Assembly (NCBI GenBank): GCA_910588005.1
Contig: CAJUQM010000009.1
Coordinates: 1 to 64,000, forward strand
Reading direction: 5' to 3'
Source of the DNA: an uncultured Oscillibacter sp.
GTDB lineage: Bacteria; Bacillota; Clostridia; Oscillospirales; Oscillospiraceae
DNA: 64,000 bases
The notes under the pieces were generated by a model, which worked only from the letters and a program-made list of their open reading frames with translations, had not been told where the DNA came from and made no database searches. Shown here piece after piece: positions 25,519 through 33,260 of the stretch; position 1 is the stretch's first letter; the number at the start of each line of letters is the position of its first letter. The position numbers and the translations under genes were made by a program.

Positions 25519-27294
25519 TCACTCCTCCGGCAAGACGATAATCACCGGGTCTGCGGGGGGATCGTCCACAGGCGGTTCCGGAACGATCCCGGGATCTGAC
25601 GTCTCCGGCAGATCGATGATGGGACCGCCGGGAATGGGATTCACCACAGGAGGCACAGATTCTTCCGCCGGTCCCCGGAGGATCACTTTGTTGCGAACCT
25701 TATAGTCGCTGGTGTCCTCATAGGCGCTGGAGATCAGTGTGCCGTCGGCGGCATAGACGTGGCGGAAGGTCTTACCCTTATAGCCGGTGTAGGGAGTGGT
25801 TTTAACGACCTCCTGCCCCGGCGCCAGGGTGGGATCCTCCTCATAGAGCACCTCGAAGGGCGTGGAGGAGATGGGCGTATAAGTCATTTTGGCGTAAGTT
25901 CCATCCACATTGGTTCCCAGGAGCCGCACAGTCAGATAGCCCTTTTCGTAGGTGGCGGTAATCTTGATGGGATAGTTGGTGTTGTTGGTGAACTTGTAGT
26001 CCGGCCCGCCCCAGGAAACCGTGGCGTCCATGCCCTTGCCGATATAGGCGGGAACATACCGGTGGGCGTGCCGCTCCGTAATCTCCAGGTTGGCCAGAAG
26101 GCAGGCTAAGTAGAGTGTAGAAGAGGGCTGGCAGACGCCGCCGCCGATCTCGTCCACCGTCTCACCCCGCACATAGGCCGGCGCGGGCTTATAGCCCTTG
26201 GCCACGGTCCGCTGGCCTACGGTTTCGTTATAGGAAAATACATCTCCGCTGTTCAGCACCGTGCCGTCGAAGGCGGCAGAGGCCAGCTTTACGTTGGAAA
26301 TGCGGGCCGCCGTGCCGCTGACGTGGGTCTTGGCCTCTCCCAGAACGTCCCGGAACAGCACCGCCTCCAGCTCTTCGGCGGTGACGGCGGGCAGCTGAAT
26401 GTCCGCGGAGATCCGCACGGTGGAACCCGGCTCCGCCGCGTCCATAGCGGCCTGGGCGGCGGGCACGTCAAAATCCGCGCCCACTTGCTCGGGGGTGATG
26501 GCGTCCGTCTCGGCGTCGTATCCGGCGTTTTTCACCTCGCCGGAGACCTGGTCGTGAATCTCTTGAGCGGTGAGGATTTTTGCGGGGGAGAGGGTCTCGC
26601 AGGGGTAGACAATGGTGAGGCGGCCGATCCACGTCAGGCCGTCCAGGGTGTGCCCCAGATCCTCCGCGTCTACAGAGCGCCCGTCCATGGCGGTACGCAC
26701 CAGGAGAGCGCCCTCCTCCACGTCAAATTCGGTGTCCAGCGCGGGCCAGGACAGTTCTCCGGCCACGCGTTCCGCCGCCTCTGCCGTCTTGGCACTGTCC
26801 AGCTGGATGTGGCTTGTGCCGCCGTAGTAGGTATTTTCCGTGTTGGAGAGATAGCGCCATCCGGCAGTGAGGAAAGAGCCGGATTTTACAGACGCTCCGG
26901 CCTCTGCCACCAGGGCGGGAACATCCACTTCCGCCCCCAGTTCGCTGAGGGGAATGGAGGCGTCCGGGCTGCCGGTCTCATTCGGGGCCGCCTCAGCCTC
27001 TTCCCCGTCATGAGTCTCGTAGAGGCAGATGCCAACCGCCAGGTCCGGCAGAGCGGCCTCCACCTTTTGGACGGCCTCTTCCTGTGTCAGCCCGCCGATA
27101 TTCTGCTCCAGCACATAGGTGTTTTTCCAAATGGCGGCGCTGTTCTGCGCGTATGCGCACAGGCCCAGATAGGCCCCGCCCGCGATGGCCGCCGTCAGTC
27201 CCAAGGCGAGCAGCAGCGGCCCGCCCATGCCGCCGCCCTTCTTCAGCCGGGTTCCCCCGGCCCGTTTTTCCACGGCTTCGTTGAGCTGTTCCAT
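25519..27294 (-). CDS. VanW-family cell-envelope protein
   Basis: 591 residues. A short cytoplasmic N-terminus and one membrane helix (LLLALGLTAAIAGGAYLGLC) lead to a paired peptidoglycan-binding-4 type region (about 70-330) and the VanW domain, with the signature EIGGGVCQPSSTLYLACLLA and FTNNTNYPIKI. A proline-rich tail follows. Such proteins are surface-exposed and linked with glycopeptide-resistance clusters, but their biochemical role is unknown. The ATG at 27294 is preferred because AGGAGGGG precedes it by 9 bp; the longer frame would translate that site. Confidence 0.9.
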   Translation of the reverse strand: MEQLNEAVEKRAGGTRLKKGGGMGGPLLLALGLTAAIAGGAYLGLCAYAQNSAAIWKNTYVLEQNIGGLTQEEAVQKVEAALPDLAVGICLYETHDGEEAEAAPNETGSPDASIPLSELGAEVDVPALVAEAGASVKSGSFLTAGWRYLSNTENTYYGGTSHIQLDSAKTAEAAERVAGELSWPALDTEFDVEEGALLVRTAMDGRSVDAEDLGHTLDGLTWIGRLTIVYPCETLSPAKILTAQEIHDQVSGEVKNAGYDAETDAITPEQVGADFDVPAAQAAMDAAEPGSTVRISADIQLPAVTAEELEAVLFRDVLGEAKTHVSGTAARISNVKLASAAFDGTVLNSGDVFSYNETVGQRTVAKGYKPAPAYVRGETVDEIGGGVCQPSSTLYLACLLANLEITERHAHRYVPAYIGKGMDATVSWGGPDYKFTNNTNYPIKITATYEKGYLTVRLLGTNVDGTYAKMTYTPISSTPFEVLYEEDPTLAPGQEVVKTTPYTGYKGKTFRHVYAADGTLISSAYEDTSDYKVRNKVILRGPAEESVPPVVNPIPGGPIIDLPETSDPGIVPEPPVDDPPADPVIIVLPEE

Positions 27295-27473
27295 TTTTTG
27301 AAGCCCCTCCTGTCGCTGTGTTTCCATTTCAAAAGACCGCACACAACCGGTCCTTCTCTGCCATGATGTATTTTAACACATTTGCGCCGGAAAAATGGTT
27401 ACAATCCAGTAACAATGAAAAAGGAGAGGCGTTGGCATCAAGGGACAAATCGGGGAAATACTAAAAAACAGCC

Positions 27474-28286
27474 CTATGCGCCTTTTTCCGGCGGCTGCCG
27501 CCGCTTGGGAATGCGGATTGTCAAAAGGATCTCGTCGTCAGTCTCCTCCCGGCCGCAGCCGGCGTCAATTCCCGCGTCCCGGATCAGGCGCAGTCCGCGG
27601 TCCACGCTGTTGAGAAACAGGCGCACGTCTTTGATGATAAAGGACCGCCGCCCCGCCGGAGGCGTGGATTGGAGCGCCGTGAGCCGCTGCTCCACATACT
27701 GCTCCGCCTGGGCCACATTCAGCTGCTTTTCCGCTATGTGCCGGGCGGCCAGGAGCCGCTCACTCTCCTCTTCCAGCCGCAGCAGGCACCGGGCATGGCG
27801 CTCTGCCAGCCCGGCGGAGATCAAAATCTCCCGGCAGCCGGAGGAGAGCCGCAGTAGCCGCAGCTTATTGGCGATGGCGGAGGGCGACCGTCCCAGCTGG
27901 GCGGCGGCCTCCTCCTGGGTGGCGCCGGACTCCTTGATGTACGCCGAGATGGCGGCGGCCTCTTCAAAATAATGCAGATCCTCCCGCTGCAGATTCTCCA
28001 CCAGGGCCAGCAGGGCGGATTCCCGGCTGTCTACCTCCGCCTCGATACAGGGCACCGTCTCCAAACCCGCCAGCCGCGCCGCCCGGAGCCGCCGCTCTCC
28101 GGACACCAGCTCCCAGGCGTTTCCCCGCCGCCGCACGGTGAGAGGCTGGAGAATCCCGTGCCGCCGGATGGAGGACGCCAGCTCCCGTAGACCCGTCTCA
28201 TCAAAAAAGCGCCGGGGCTGGGCGGGGTTGGGGCGGATGTCCGCCGCCGGCAGCCGCAGAACCTGCCGGCCCGCTCTGTGCTCCAT
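27474..28286 (-). CDS. noc: Nucleoid occlusion protein Noc (ParB paralogue)
   Basis: 270-residue ParB-family DNA clamp. It shares PNPAQPRRFFDE, the CTP-binding GERRLRAARLAGL (about 63-75) and ENLQREDLHY with ParB. The recognition helix reads GRSPSAIANKLRLL, with K141 where this window's ParB has Ala and P135 near the ParB Arg; a Lys here is the known Noc-type specificity residue. The start at 28286 follows AAGGAGGCGA. The N-terminus MEHRAGRQVLRLP lacks the amphipathic membrane-targeting helix described in Bacillus Noc. It is encoded separately from parAB, about 16 kb away. Confidence 0.85.
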   Translation of the reverse strand: MEHRAGRQVLRLPAADIRPNPAQPRRFFDETGLRELASSIRRHGILQPLTVRRRGNAWELVSGERRLRAARLAGLETVPCIEAEVDSRESALLALVENLQREDLHYFEEAAAISAYIKESGATQEEAAAQLGRSPSAIANKLRLLRLSSGCREILISAGLAERHARCLLRLEEESERLLAARHIAEKQLNVAQAEQYVEQRLTALQSTPPAGRRSFIIKDVRLFLNSVDRGLRLIRDAGIDAGCGREETDDEILLTIRIPKRRQPPEKGA

Positions 28287-28380
28287 AAAATCGCCTCCTT
28301 TGTGCAATTCCTGTTTCCATATTCTACATATTGTGGAGAGAGAAGTCGGATGGAATCTGTCGAAGGGTTGGAAAAAGACC

Positions 28381-28413
28381 AAAAAGACCGCCGCCCCGGA
28401 TTTGGGGCGGCGG
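28381..28413 (-). terminator. Terminator of prmA
   Basis: Leftward, CCGCCGCCCC and GGGGCGGCGG arms (28404-28413 and 28388-28397) with a short loop, then TCTTTTT. It lies between prmA and noc. Confidence 0.8.
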
Positions 28414-28476
28414 AGATGGGACCGATTTTACCGGCGGTTTCCCGCAGGATCAAGGGGGCGGGAACAGGGAGAGATG

Positions 28477-29439
28477 TCAGCGGCAGACGTAAGCGTACCA
28501 GCCCTTCCGCTCCTGGGTTTCCAGAAGCTCCAGTCCGGCCCCGCGCAGGCGCTCCGCCACCTCCGCCGCCCGGCCGTCGATGATGCCGGAGCAGATGAAG
28601 ACGCCGCCCGCCTTTAAAAAGCCCCGCACCAGAGGCGCCAAGGCGATGATCACGTCCGCCACAATATTGGCCAGCACCACATCATATCCGCCGCCAAGGG
28701 CGGCCCGCAGGTCCTCGTCCGACAATACGTCTCCCACCTGGACGGTGTAGGTGTCTCTTCCGATGCCGTTGAGGGCGGCGTTTTCATAGGCGACGTCCAG
28801 GCACATGGGGTCGATGTCCACGGCCCGGGCGGCGGCGGCCCCCAATTTCAGGGCGGCAATGGACAGAATTCCGCTGCCGCAGCCCAGGTCCAGCACCCGC
28901 TCGCCGCCGCGGACCGTTTTTTCCAGGGCGGCGAGACACAGACGGGTAGTGGCGTGATCCCCGGTGCCAAAGGTCAGCCCCGGGTCGAGGTAGAGGGGAA
29001 CGCGGTCTCCGGGGTCCGCCTGCTCCCACTTGGGGATCACCAGCAGCCGCTCCCCAATTTCGATGGGCTTATAATACTGCTTCCAATTGTTCTCCCAATC
29101 CTCGTCCGCCAGGTTGTTCAGGGACATGATGAGGCTGCCGCAGTCCTGCCGCGTCCCCCGCAGCGCCTCCAGGGCGATCCGGACCTCTCCCAGCTTGGCA
29201 AAGCCCGCCTCGTCCGCCTGGAGATAGAAGGTGACCCGGGACAGGCCCTCCATGCGGCGCTCCAGGTCCTCGTCCACATAATCCCAGTACTGGCGGTTGT
29301 CCTCCAAAAATTCCCGAAACTCCGTTTCGTCGTCGATCACCACGCCGTCCACGTCCAGGGAGGACAGCATGGCCTCCACCGCTTCCAGTCCGGCGTGGTT
29401 TGTGTCAATGTGTATTTCCAGCCAATTCAAGATCAGCAC
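28477..29439 (-). CDS. prmA: Ribosomal protein L11 methyltransferase
   Basis: 320-residue SAM enzyme that trimethylates ribosomal protein L11. The N-terminal substrate-recognition domain (about 1-110) is followed by the Rossmann domain with VLDLGCGSGILSIAALKLGA, the DPMCLDVAYENAALNG segment and VLANIVADVI. The frame opens with GTG 29439; a TTG at 29430 (giving MNWLEIHI) has good spacing from GGGGTG and matches usual PrmA N-termini, so it may be the real start. degV lies upstream, with a small gap. Confidence 0.93.
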   Translation of the reverse strand: MLILNWLEIHIDTNHAGLEAVEAMLSSLDVDGVVIDDETEFREFLEDNRQYWDYVDEDLERRMEGLSRVTFYLQADEAGFAKLGEVRIALEALRGTRQDCGSLIMSLNNLADEDWENNWKQYYKPIEIGERLLVIPKWEQADPGDRVPLYLDPGLTFGTGDHATTRLCLAALEKTVRGGERVLDLGCGSGILSIAALKLGAAAARAVDIDPMCLDVAYENAALNGIGRDTYTVQVGDVLSDEDLRAALGGGYDVVLANIVADVIIALAPLVRGFLKAGGVFICSGIIDGRAAEVAERLRGAGLELLETQERKGWYAYVCR

Positions 29440-29498
29440 CCCGCTTCAAACAATAGATTGCGCGGCGGCGGTCCACCGCCTGCCTGCGTCCGGCGCCG

Positions 29499-30371
29499 TT
29501 ACCGGGGAGAGCCGGTGAAGAACAGCGCCACGGTTCCCGGCCCGGAGTGGCTGCCGATCACCGGACCCACGTAATTGATATGGATGTCCCTTGTCCCAAA
29601 GCGGCGGCGGATCTCCTCCGCCACAAATTCCGCGTCGGCAAGGCAGTCCCCGTGGGAGATGAACACCGTCTGCCTCTCCGGCTCCGGAGCGGTCTTTTCC
29701 ATCTCGTTCACCAGGGCCAGCAGAGAGGCCCTCCGGCCCCGGGTCTTGCCCACGGGGGTGAGGCGGCCGCCGTCGTCCACATGCATCACGGGCTTGATGG
29801 AGAGCATGGTGCCGAACAGCGCCGTGGCGGCGCTGATCCGCCCGCCCCGCTTCAAGTGGTTCAGGTCGTCCACGGTAAACCAGTGGCAGATCCGGCCCTT
29901 GACCGCCTCGGCAAAGTCCCGGACCTCCGCCAGGGACCTGCCCTTTTTCCGCTCCTGGGCGCACAGCCACACCAAAAGCCCCTGCCCCAGGGAGGCGCAG
30001 AGGGAGTCCACCACGCAGATCTCCGCCTCCGGGAATTCCGTCCGCAGCTCCTCCGCGGCGATGGAGGCGGACTGGTAGGTGGCGGAGAGGGCGGAGGAGA
30101 AGCTGACGCACAGGAGATCCCTGCCGGAGGAGAGGATCTTCCGCATCTCCGTCTCAAAGTCCCCCACGCTGACGGCGGCGGTGGTGGCGTTCTCACCGCC
30201 GCGCACCCGGCTGTAAAATTCCGGGAAGCCGATGTCCCGTCCGTCCAGCCAGTTGCGGTACACCGCGCCGCCCATGTGCAGGCTCAGGGGGAGGACCGAC
30301 AGCTCCAGCTCCGCCGCCATGGCGGCGGAGAGATCGCAGCAGCTGTCCGTCATGATAACAAACTCACGCAT
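29499..30371 (-). CDS. DegV-family fatty-acid-binding protein
   Basis: 290-residue two-domain protein that binds a fatty acid; in Firmicutes members deliver exogenous acyl chains to fatty acid kinase. EFVIMTDSCCDLSAAMA opens the first domain, LLCVSFSSALSATYQSA is the conserved core, and LKRGGRISAATALFG with SIKPVMHVDDGG marks the second. The start at 30371 follows AAGGAG and overlaps the DUF1836 gene end by 8 bp, so the two are probably coupled. The fatty-acid role is from family knowledge. Confidence 0.92.
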   Translation of the reverse strand: MREFVIMTDSCCDLSAAMAAELELSVLPLSLHMGGAVYRNWLDGRDIGFPEFYSRVRGGENATTAAVSVGDFETEMRKILSSGRDLLCVSFSSALSATYQSASIAAEELRTEFPEAEICVVDSLCASLGQGLLVWLCAQERKKGRSLAEVRDFAEAVKGRICHWFTVDDLNHLKRGGRISAATALFGTMLSIKPVMHVDDGGRLTPVGKTRGRRASLLALVNEMEKTAPEPERQTVFISHGDCLADAEFVAEEIRRRFGTRDIHINYVGPVIGSHSGPGTVALFFTGSPR

Positions 30372-30936
30372 TCTGTTCACGCTCCTTCTTAGGCTTTTTC
30401 GCGTGGGGAACAGCCTCCGCCGGATGATCCTGCCGCTGCCGCAGCATGGTCACATAGCGGCTGCTGGCCACCCCGGCGGCATAGCTCAAAAGGGCGAAGT
30501 GGATGGCGGCGTCAGCCAGGTCCTCATCGCCGCCGCTGCGGCTCTCCATCTCGCCGGCGGTGAGGTTCAGCGCCTTGTCCAAACTCTCGCAGAAGGCGGC
30601 GTAGCCGTCTTGAACGGGACGGTCGCCCTGCAGCTCCTCCCGGATTAGCAGATCCATGTCCCGGGTGGACATGACCCGCTTTAAAACGCAGATGACCGTG
30701 AGGTACGCCAGGTGCTCCCGTCCGTATTTCTTGCCCTCCGCCCGGGGTACCAGGCCGCTTTTGGTGTAATTGTTCACCATGGCGGCGGTGAGTCCGTCGT
30801 CCTCGTCAAAGCGGATCACCTGCCGGTCCATGTAGCTGAGCACCTGGTCCATATACAGGGAGAAGTCCGGCAGCTGGTCCCACTCCACGGGGCGCTGGGT
30901 CCGCAGCCGCTTTTGCAGAGAGGGTAAATCACACAT
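30364..30936 (-). CDS. DUF1836-domain protein (putative regulator)
   Basis: 190 residues. DUF1836 spans about residues 10-115, with a MerR-like helix-turn-helix (GLTAAMVNNYTKSGLVPRAEGKKY) and the conserved YGREHLAYLTVICVLKRVMS. A lysine-rich tail ends the chain. The start at 30936 follows AAGGAG; the longer frame would translate it. It overlaps degV, with which it is often paired in Clostridia, suggesting control of fatty-acid uptake, though no target is shown. Confidence 0.85.
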   Translation of the reverse strand: MCDLPSLQKRLRTQRPVEWDQLPDFSLYMDQVLSYMDRQVIRFDEDDGLTAAMVNNYTKSGLVPRAEGKKYGREHLAYLTVICVLKRVMSTRDMDLLIREELQGDRPVQDGYAAFCESLDKALNLTAGEMESRSGGDEDLADAAIHFALLSYAAGVASSRYVTMLRQRQDHPAEAVPHAKKPKKEREQNA

Positions 30937-31031
30937 AGTACAGTACTCCTTCTTGTCGTATTGTTCATCCTTTGTGAAGTATTGTACCACCGCAATGTGG
31001 TTTTGTAAACTGCGTTTAGAAGATATTAAGA

Positions 31032-32444
31032 TTATTTTCCAACGCAGAACCGGGAGAAGATGCGCTCCACGATCTCCTCCCTGGCGGTTCTGCCCGTCAG
31101 CTCGCCGACGGCGTCCAGGGCCTCCTCCGCGTCGGTGAGCACGGCGTCGGGGGTCAGGCCGCCCTCCAGGGCCTCCATGGCCCGGCGGACGGCGTCCCGC
31201 GCCCGGCGGGCGGCGTCCTCCTGCCGCTGATCCGTGAGGAGGCTGCCGGCCTCCCCGGGGTCCCCGGCGGGAAAGAGGTCCGCCACGGCCCTCTCCAGGT
31301 CCTCCAGACCCTCGCCGGTGACGGAGGAGAGGGACACATAGGCGGCGGGGCCGTTCCAGTCCGCATCTCCGATGACCCCCAGGGACCCGGCCGTCTTGCC
31401 GGAGAGATCCCGCTTGGAGGCCACAAAGATCCAGGGCGTTTTTCCCCTGCCCACCTCACTGAGCAGCCCGCGATAGCCCTCCCAATACGCCGGGGGCCTG
31501 GGCGCCTCCGGCTCCACCAGATCGTCGGACACCAGCAGGATCAGCTCCGCGCCCTCCATGGCTCTCCGGGAGCGCTCCACGCCCTTTTGCTCCACCGGGT
31601 CCGCCGTCTCCCGGAGACCCGCCGTGTCGGTCAGCCGCAGCAGCACCCCGCCGCAGAGGACGGACTCCTCCACCGTGTCCCGGGTGGTGCCGGGCACGTC
31701 GGTGACAATGGCCCGGTCATACCCCGCCAGGGCGTTGAGCAGGGAGGACTTCCCGGCGTTGGGCAGGCCCACAATGGCGGTCCGCACGCCCTTTTTCAGC
31801 ACCCGCCCCCGTTTGCAGGAGTCCAGAAGGCGGGTGAGGGCCTTCTCCGCCGCGGCCATAGCCTGCCGGATCTCCTCCGGCCCCGCGTCCTCAATGTCCT
31901 CGTCCGGATAGTCCACCACGGCGTAAAACCGGCTGGTGACCTCCAGCAGGGACTCCTGCACCGGCTCCAGCGCCCGGCGCAGTCCCCCGTCCAGCTGGGC
32001 GGCGGCGTTGCGGGCGGCGGCGGCGGTCTCGGCGTCGATGAGGTCGATGACGGCCTCCGCCTGAGTCAGGTCCATTCTGCCGTTCAAAAAGGCCCGCTTG
32101 GTGAATTCCCCGGCGGCGGCCTGCCGCGCCCCGGCGGCGAAGAGGGCCGCCAGCACCTCCCGGAGGACCACCGGGGAGCCGTGGCAGTGGAACTCGGCGG
32201 CATCCTCCCCGGTGTAGCTGTGGGGGGCGGGGAAGCGGACGGCCATGCCGCGGTCAACCACCTGGCCCCGGCTGTCCAGCATCTCGCCCATCACCAGCTT
32301 TCGGGGGGGCTGAGCCGAAAAGGGAAGGCCGTTGGCGGGGCGGAAAACCTGGCCGCAGGCGGCAAAGCAGTCCGCTCCGGAGATGCGGATCACGCCGATG
32401 GCAGACGCGGCGCTGCCGGTGGCGATGGCGGCGATGGGGTCCAT
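31032..32444 (-). CDS. mnmE: tRNA modification GTPase MnmE
   Basis: 470-residue GTPase that with MnmG makes the cmnm5U34 wobble modification. It has an N-terminal tetrahydrofolate-binding domain (about 1-118), a helical domain, and an inserted G domain with GLPNAGKSSLLNALAG, TDVPGTTRDT and DTAGLRET. The C-terminal CxGK motif ends the protein (FCVGK). The start is ATG 32444, 4 bp after the 64-residue gene. The usual partner mnmG is not adjacent. Confidence 0.96.
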   Translation of the reverse strand: MDPIAAIATGSAASAIGVIRISGADCFAACGQVFRPANGLPFSAQPPRKLVMGEMLDSRGQVVDRGMAVRFPAPHSYTGEDAAEFHCHGSPVVLREVLAALFAAGARQAAAGEFTKRAFLNGRMDLTQAEAVIDLIDAETAAAARNAAAQLDGGLRRALEPVQESLLEVTSRFYAVVDYPDEDIEDAGPEEIRQAMAAAEKALTRLLDSCKRGRVLKKGVRTAIVGLPNAGKSSLLNALAGYDRAIVTDVPGTTRDTVEESVLCGGVLLRLTDTAGLRETADPVEQKGVERSRRAMEGAELILLVSDDLVEPEAPRPPAYWEGYRGLLSEVGRGKTPWIFVASKRDLSGKTAGSLGVIGDADWNGPAAYVSLSSVTGEGLEDLERAVADLFPAGDPGEAGSLLTDQRQEDAARRARDAVRRAMEALEGGLTPDAVLTDAEEALDAVGELTGRTAREEIVERIFSRFCVGK

Positions 32445-32448
32445 AAAA

Positions 32449-32643
32449 TCAGCTCCTTCTGTGTTCTGTCAGCTCGTCCGCGGTCTGCTCCCCGGCGATG
32501 TACAGCTCCTCCGCCCGGTACAGCGCCTCCTGGAGGACTTTTTTCGCCTCGTGGACGCCGGCGTTTTCCAGCAGGGTCAGCGCGTCGTCAATGGCGCCGC
32601 AGAGCACGGCGTACATCTGGCGCAGAACATCAATGTCATTCAT
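32449..32643 (-). CDS. Small helical protein upstream of mnmE
   Basis: 64 residues, MNDIDVLRQMYAVLCGAIDD at the start, predicted all-helical, acidic, no signal or membrane segment. It starts behind AGAGAGGTATT and ends 4 bp before mnmE, so it is translated with it. I do not recognise the family. It is divergent from the ribbon-helix-helix gene at 32753 across a 109-bp gap. Confidence 0.7.
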   Translation of the reverse strand: MNDIDVLRQMYAVLCGAIDDALTLLENAGVHEAKKVLQEALYRAEELYIAGEQTADELTEHRRS

Positions 32644-32666
32644 ACATAATACCTCTCTTTGTTTCT

Positions 32667-32729
32667 AACATTTACTATTAGTTTATACTATTATACACGA
32701 AATATCAAGATTTGCCAGTAGTAAGTGTT
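32667..32729. promoter_or_regulatory. Spaced dyad between the mnmE operon and the RHH gene
   Basis: AACATTTACTA (32667-32677) and TAGTAAGTGTT (32719-32729) are complementary at 10 of 11 positions and lie 41 bp apart in the divergent gap. Such paired half-sites suit a dimeric repressor, possibly the adjacent ribbon-helix-helix protein. Confidence 0.5.
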
Positions 32730-32752
32730 ATTCTTTAGGAGAGGTGATTATT

Positions 32753-32911
32753 GTGGAACCAATTAGACCGCTGAAAATCAGCGTCAGCCTCTCTCTAGAC
32801 GAGGACGTAGTAAAGCGGCTCCGCATTTTGGCGGAGGAAGACGACCGGGCGCTTTCCTCCTACATCAATCTTGTTCTTCGGAATTACCTCCGGGGGCTGG
32901 AGGAGAAATAG
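32753..32911 (+). CDS. Ribbon-helix-helix (CopG/Arc-type) DNA-binding protein
   Basis: 52-residue protein from GTG 32753 behind TTAGGAGAGGTG; too short for ordinary gene finders. After a short start (MEPIRPLKISVSLSLDED) the pattern KISVSL (beta strand), VVKRLRILAEEDD (helix A) and SSYINLVLRNYLRGL (helix B) is the classic ribbon-helix-helix. The protein would dimerise and bind DNA through the strand. Downstream lie 10-bp phased direct repeats (33007-33154), and upstream a spaced dyad, both candidate targets. No toxin or partition ATPase gene is adjacent. Confidence 0.85.
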   Translation: MEPIRPLKISVSLSLDEDVVKRLRILAEEDDRALSSYINLVLRNYLRGLEEK

Positions 32912-33006
32912 GAGCGCCGCGGCGGCGCCTCCCGGGCCGGAGATGTTGAAGAAACCGGACAAAGTCTGACATTTTCTGGCACGATCCGGCGCAAATGACA
33001 TGTTCC

Positions 33007-33154
33007 GACATAAAGTGACAAAATCTGACACGGAAGGACGCCCCTGCCGGAATCCGTCCCGGCGGAGAATTTCTGATAAAGTCTGACAAAATCTGACACG
33101 CCGGAGAGATTCTGATAAAAGGCGACAAAGTCTGACAAAATCTGACACGGCGGC
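33007..33154. repeat. Iteron-like cluster of 10-bp phased TCTGACA repeats
   Basis: Heptamers TCTGAYA occur at 33024, 33072, 33082, 33092, 33111, 33131 and 33141, with degenerate members (GTGACA, GGCGACA) filling the 10-bp register at 33015 and 33121. A further copy is at 32965. Three blocks each end in TCTGACACG. The exact 10-bp spacing puts all copies on one DNA face. The cluster lies between the RHH gene and the pnp terminator, not in front of a gene. Confidence 0.8.
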
Positions 33155-33203
33155 GGGGCCGCCGGCAGGAGAGGAATTTTCGCAGAATCCGCCCTTTGGG
33201 TGC

Positions 33204-33239
33204 AAAAAAGTGTGAGGCAGGCTGATGCCTGCCTCACAC
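33204..33239 (-). terminator. Terminator of pnp
   Basis: Perfect 13-bp stem GTGTGAGGCAGGC (33210-33222 with 33227-33239), 4-base loop, followed leftward by six T (complement of 33204-33209). Confidence 0.92.
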
Positions 33240-33260
33240 CGTCTTTTGGAGAGGGGAAAA

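Noticed and set aside
33007..33154. CRISPR array
   Set aside because: Repeats are 7-10 bp with no unique spacers and no cas gene; this is an iteron-type cluster.
32795..33237. Two overlapping leftward ORFs through the iteron region
   Set aside because: They arise from the repeats (CQTLS/CQILSDFV translated several times), overlap the RHH gene antisense and lack a ribosome binding site.
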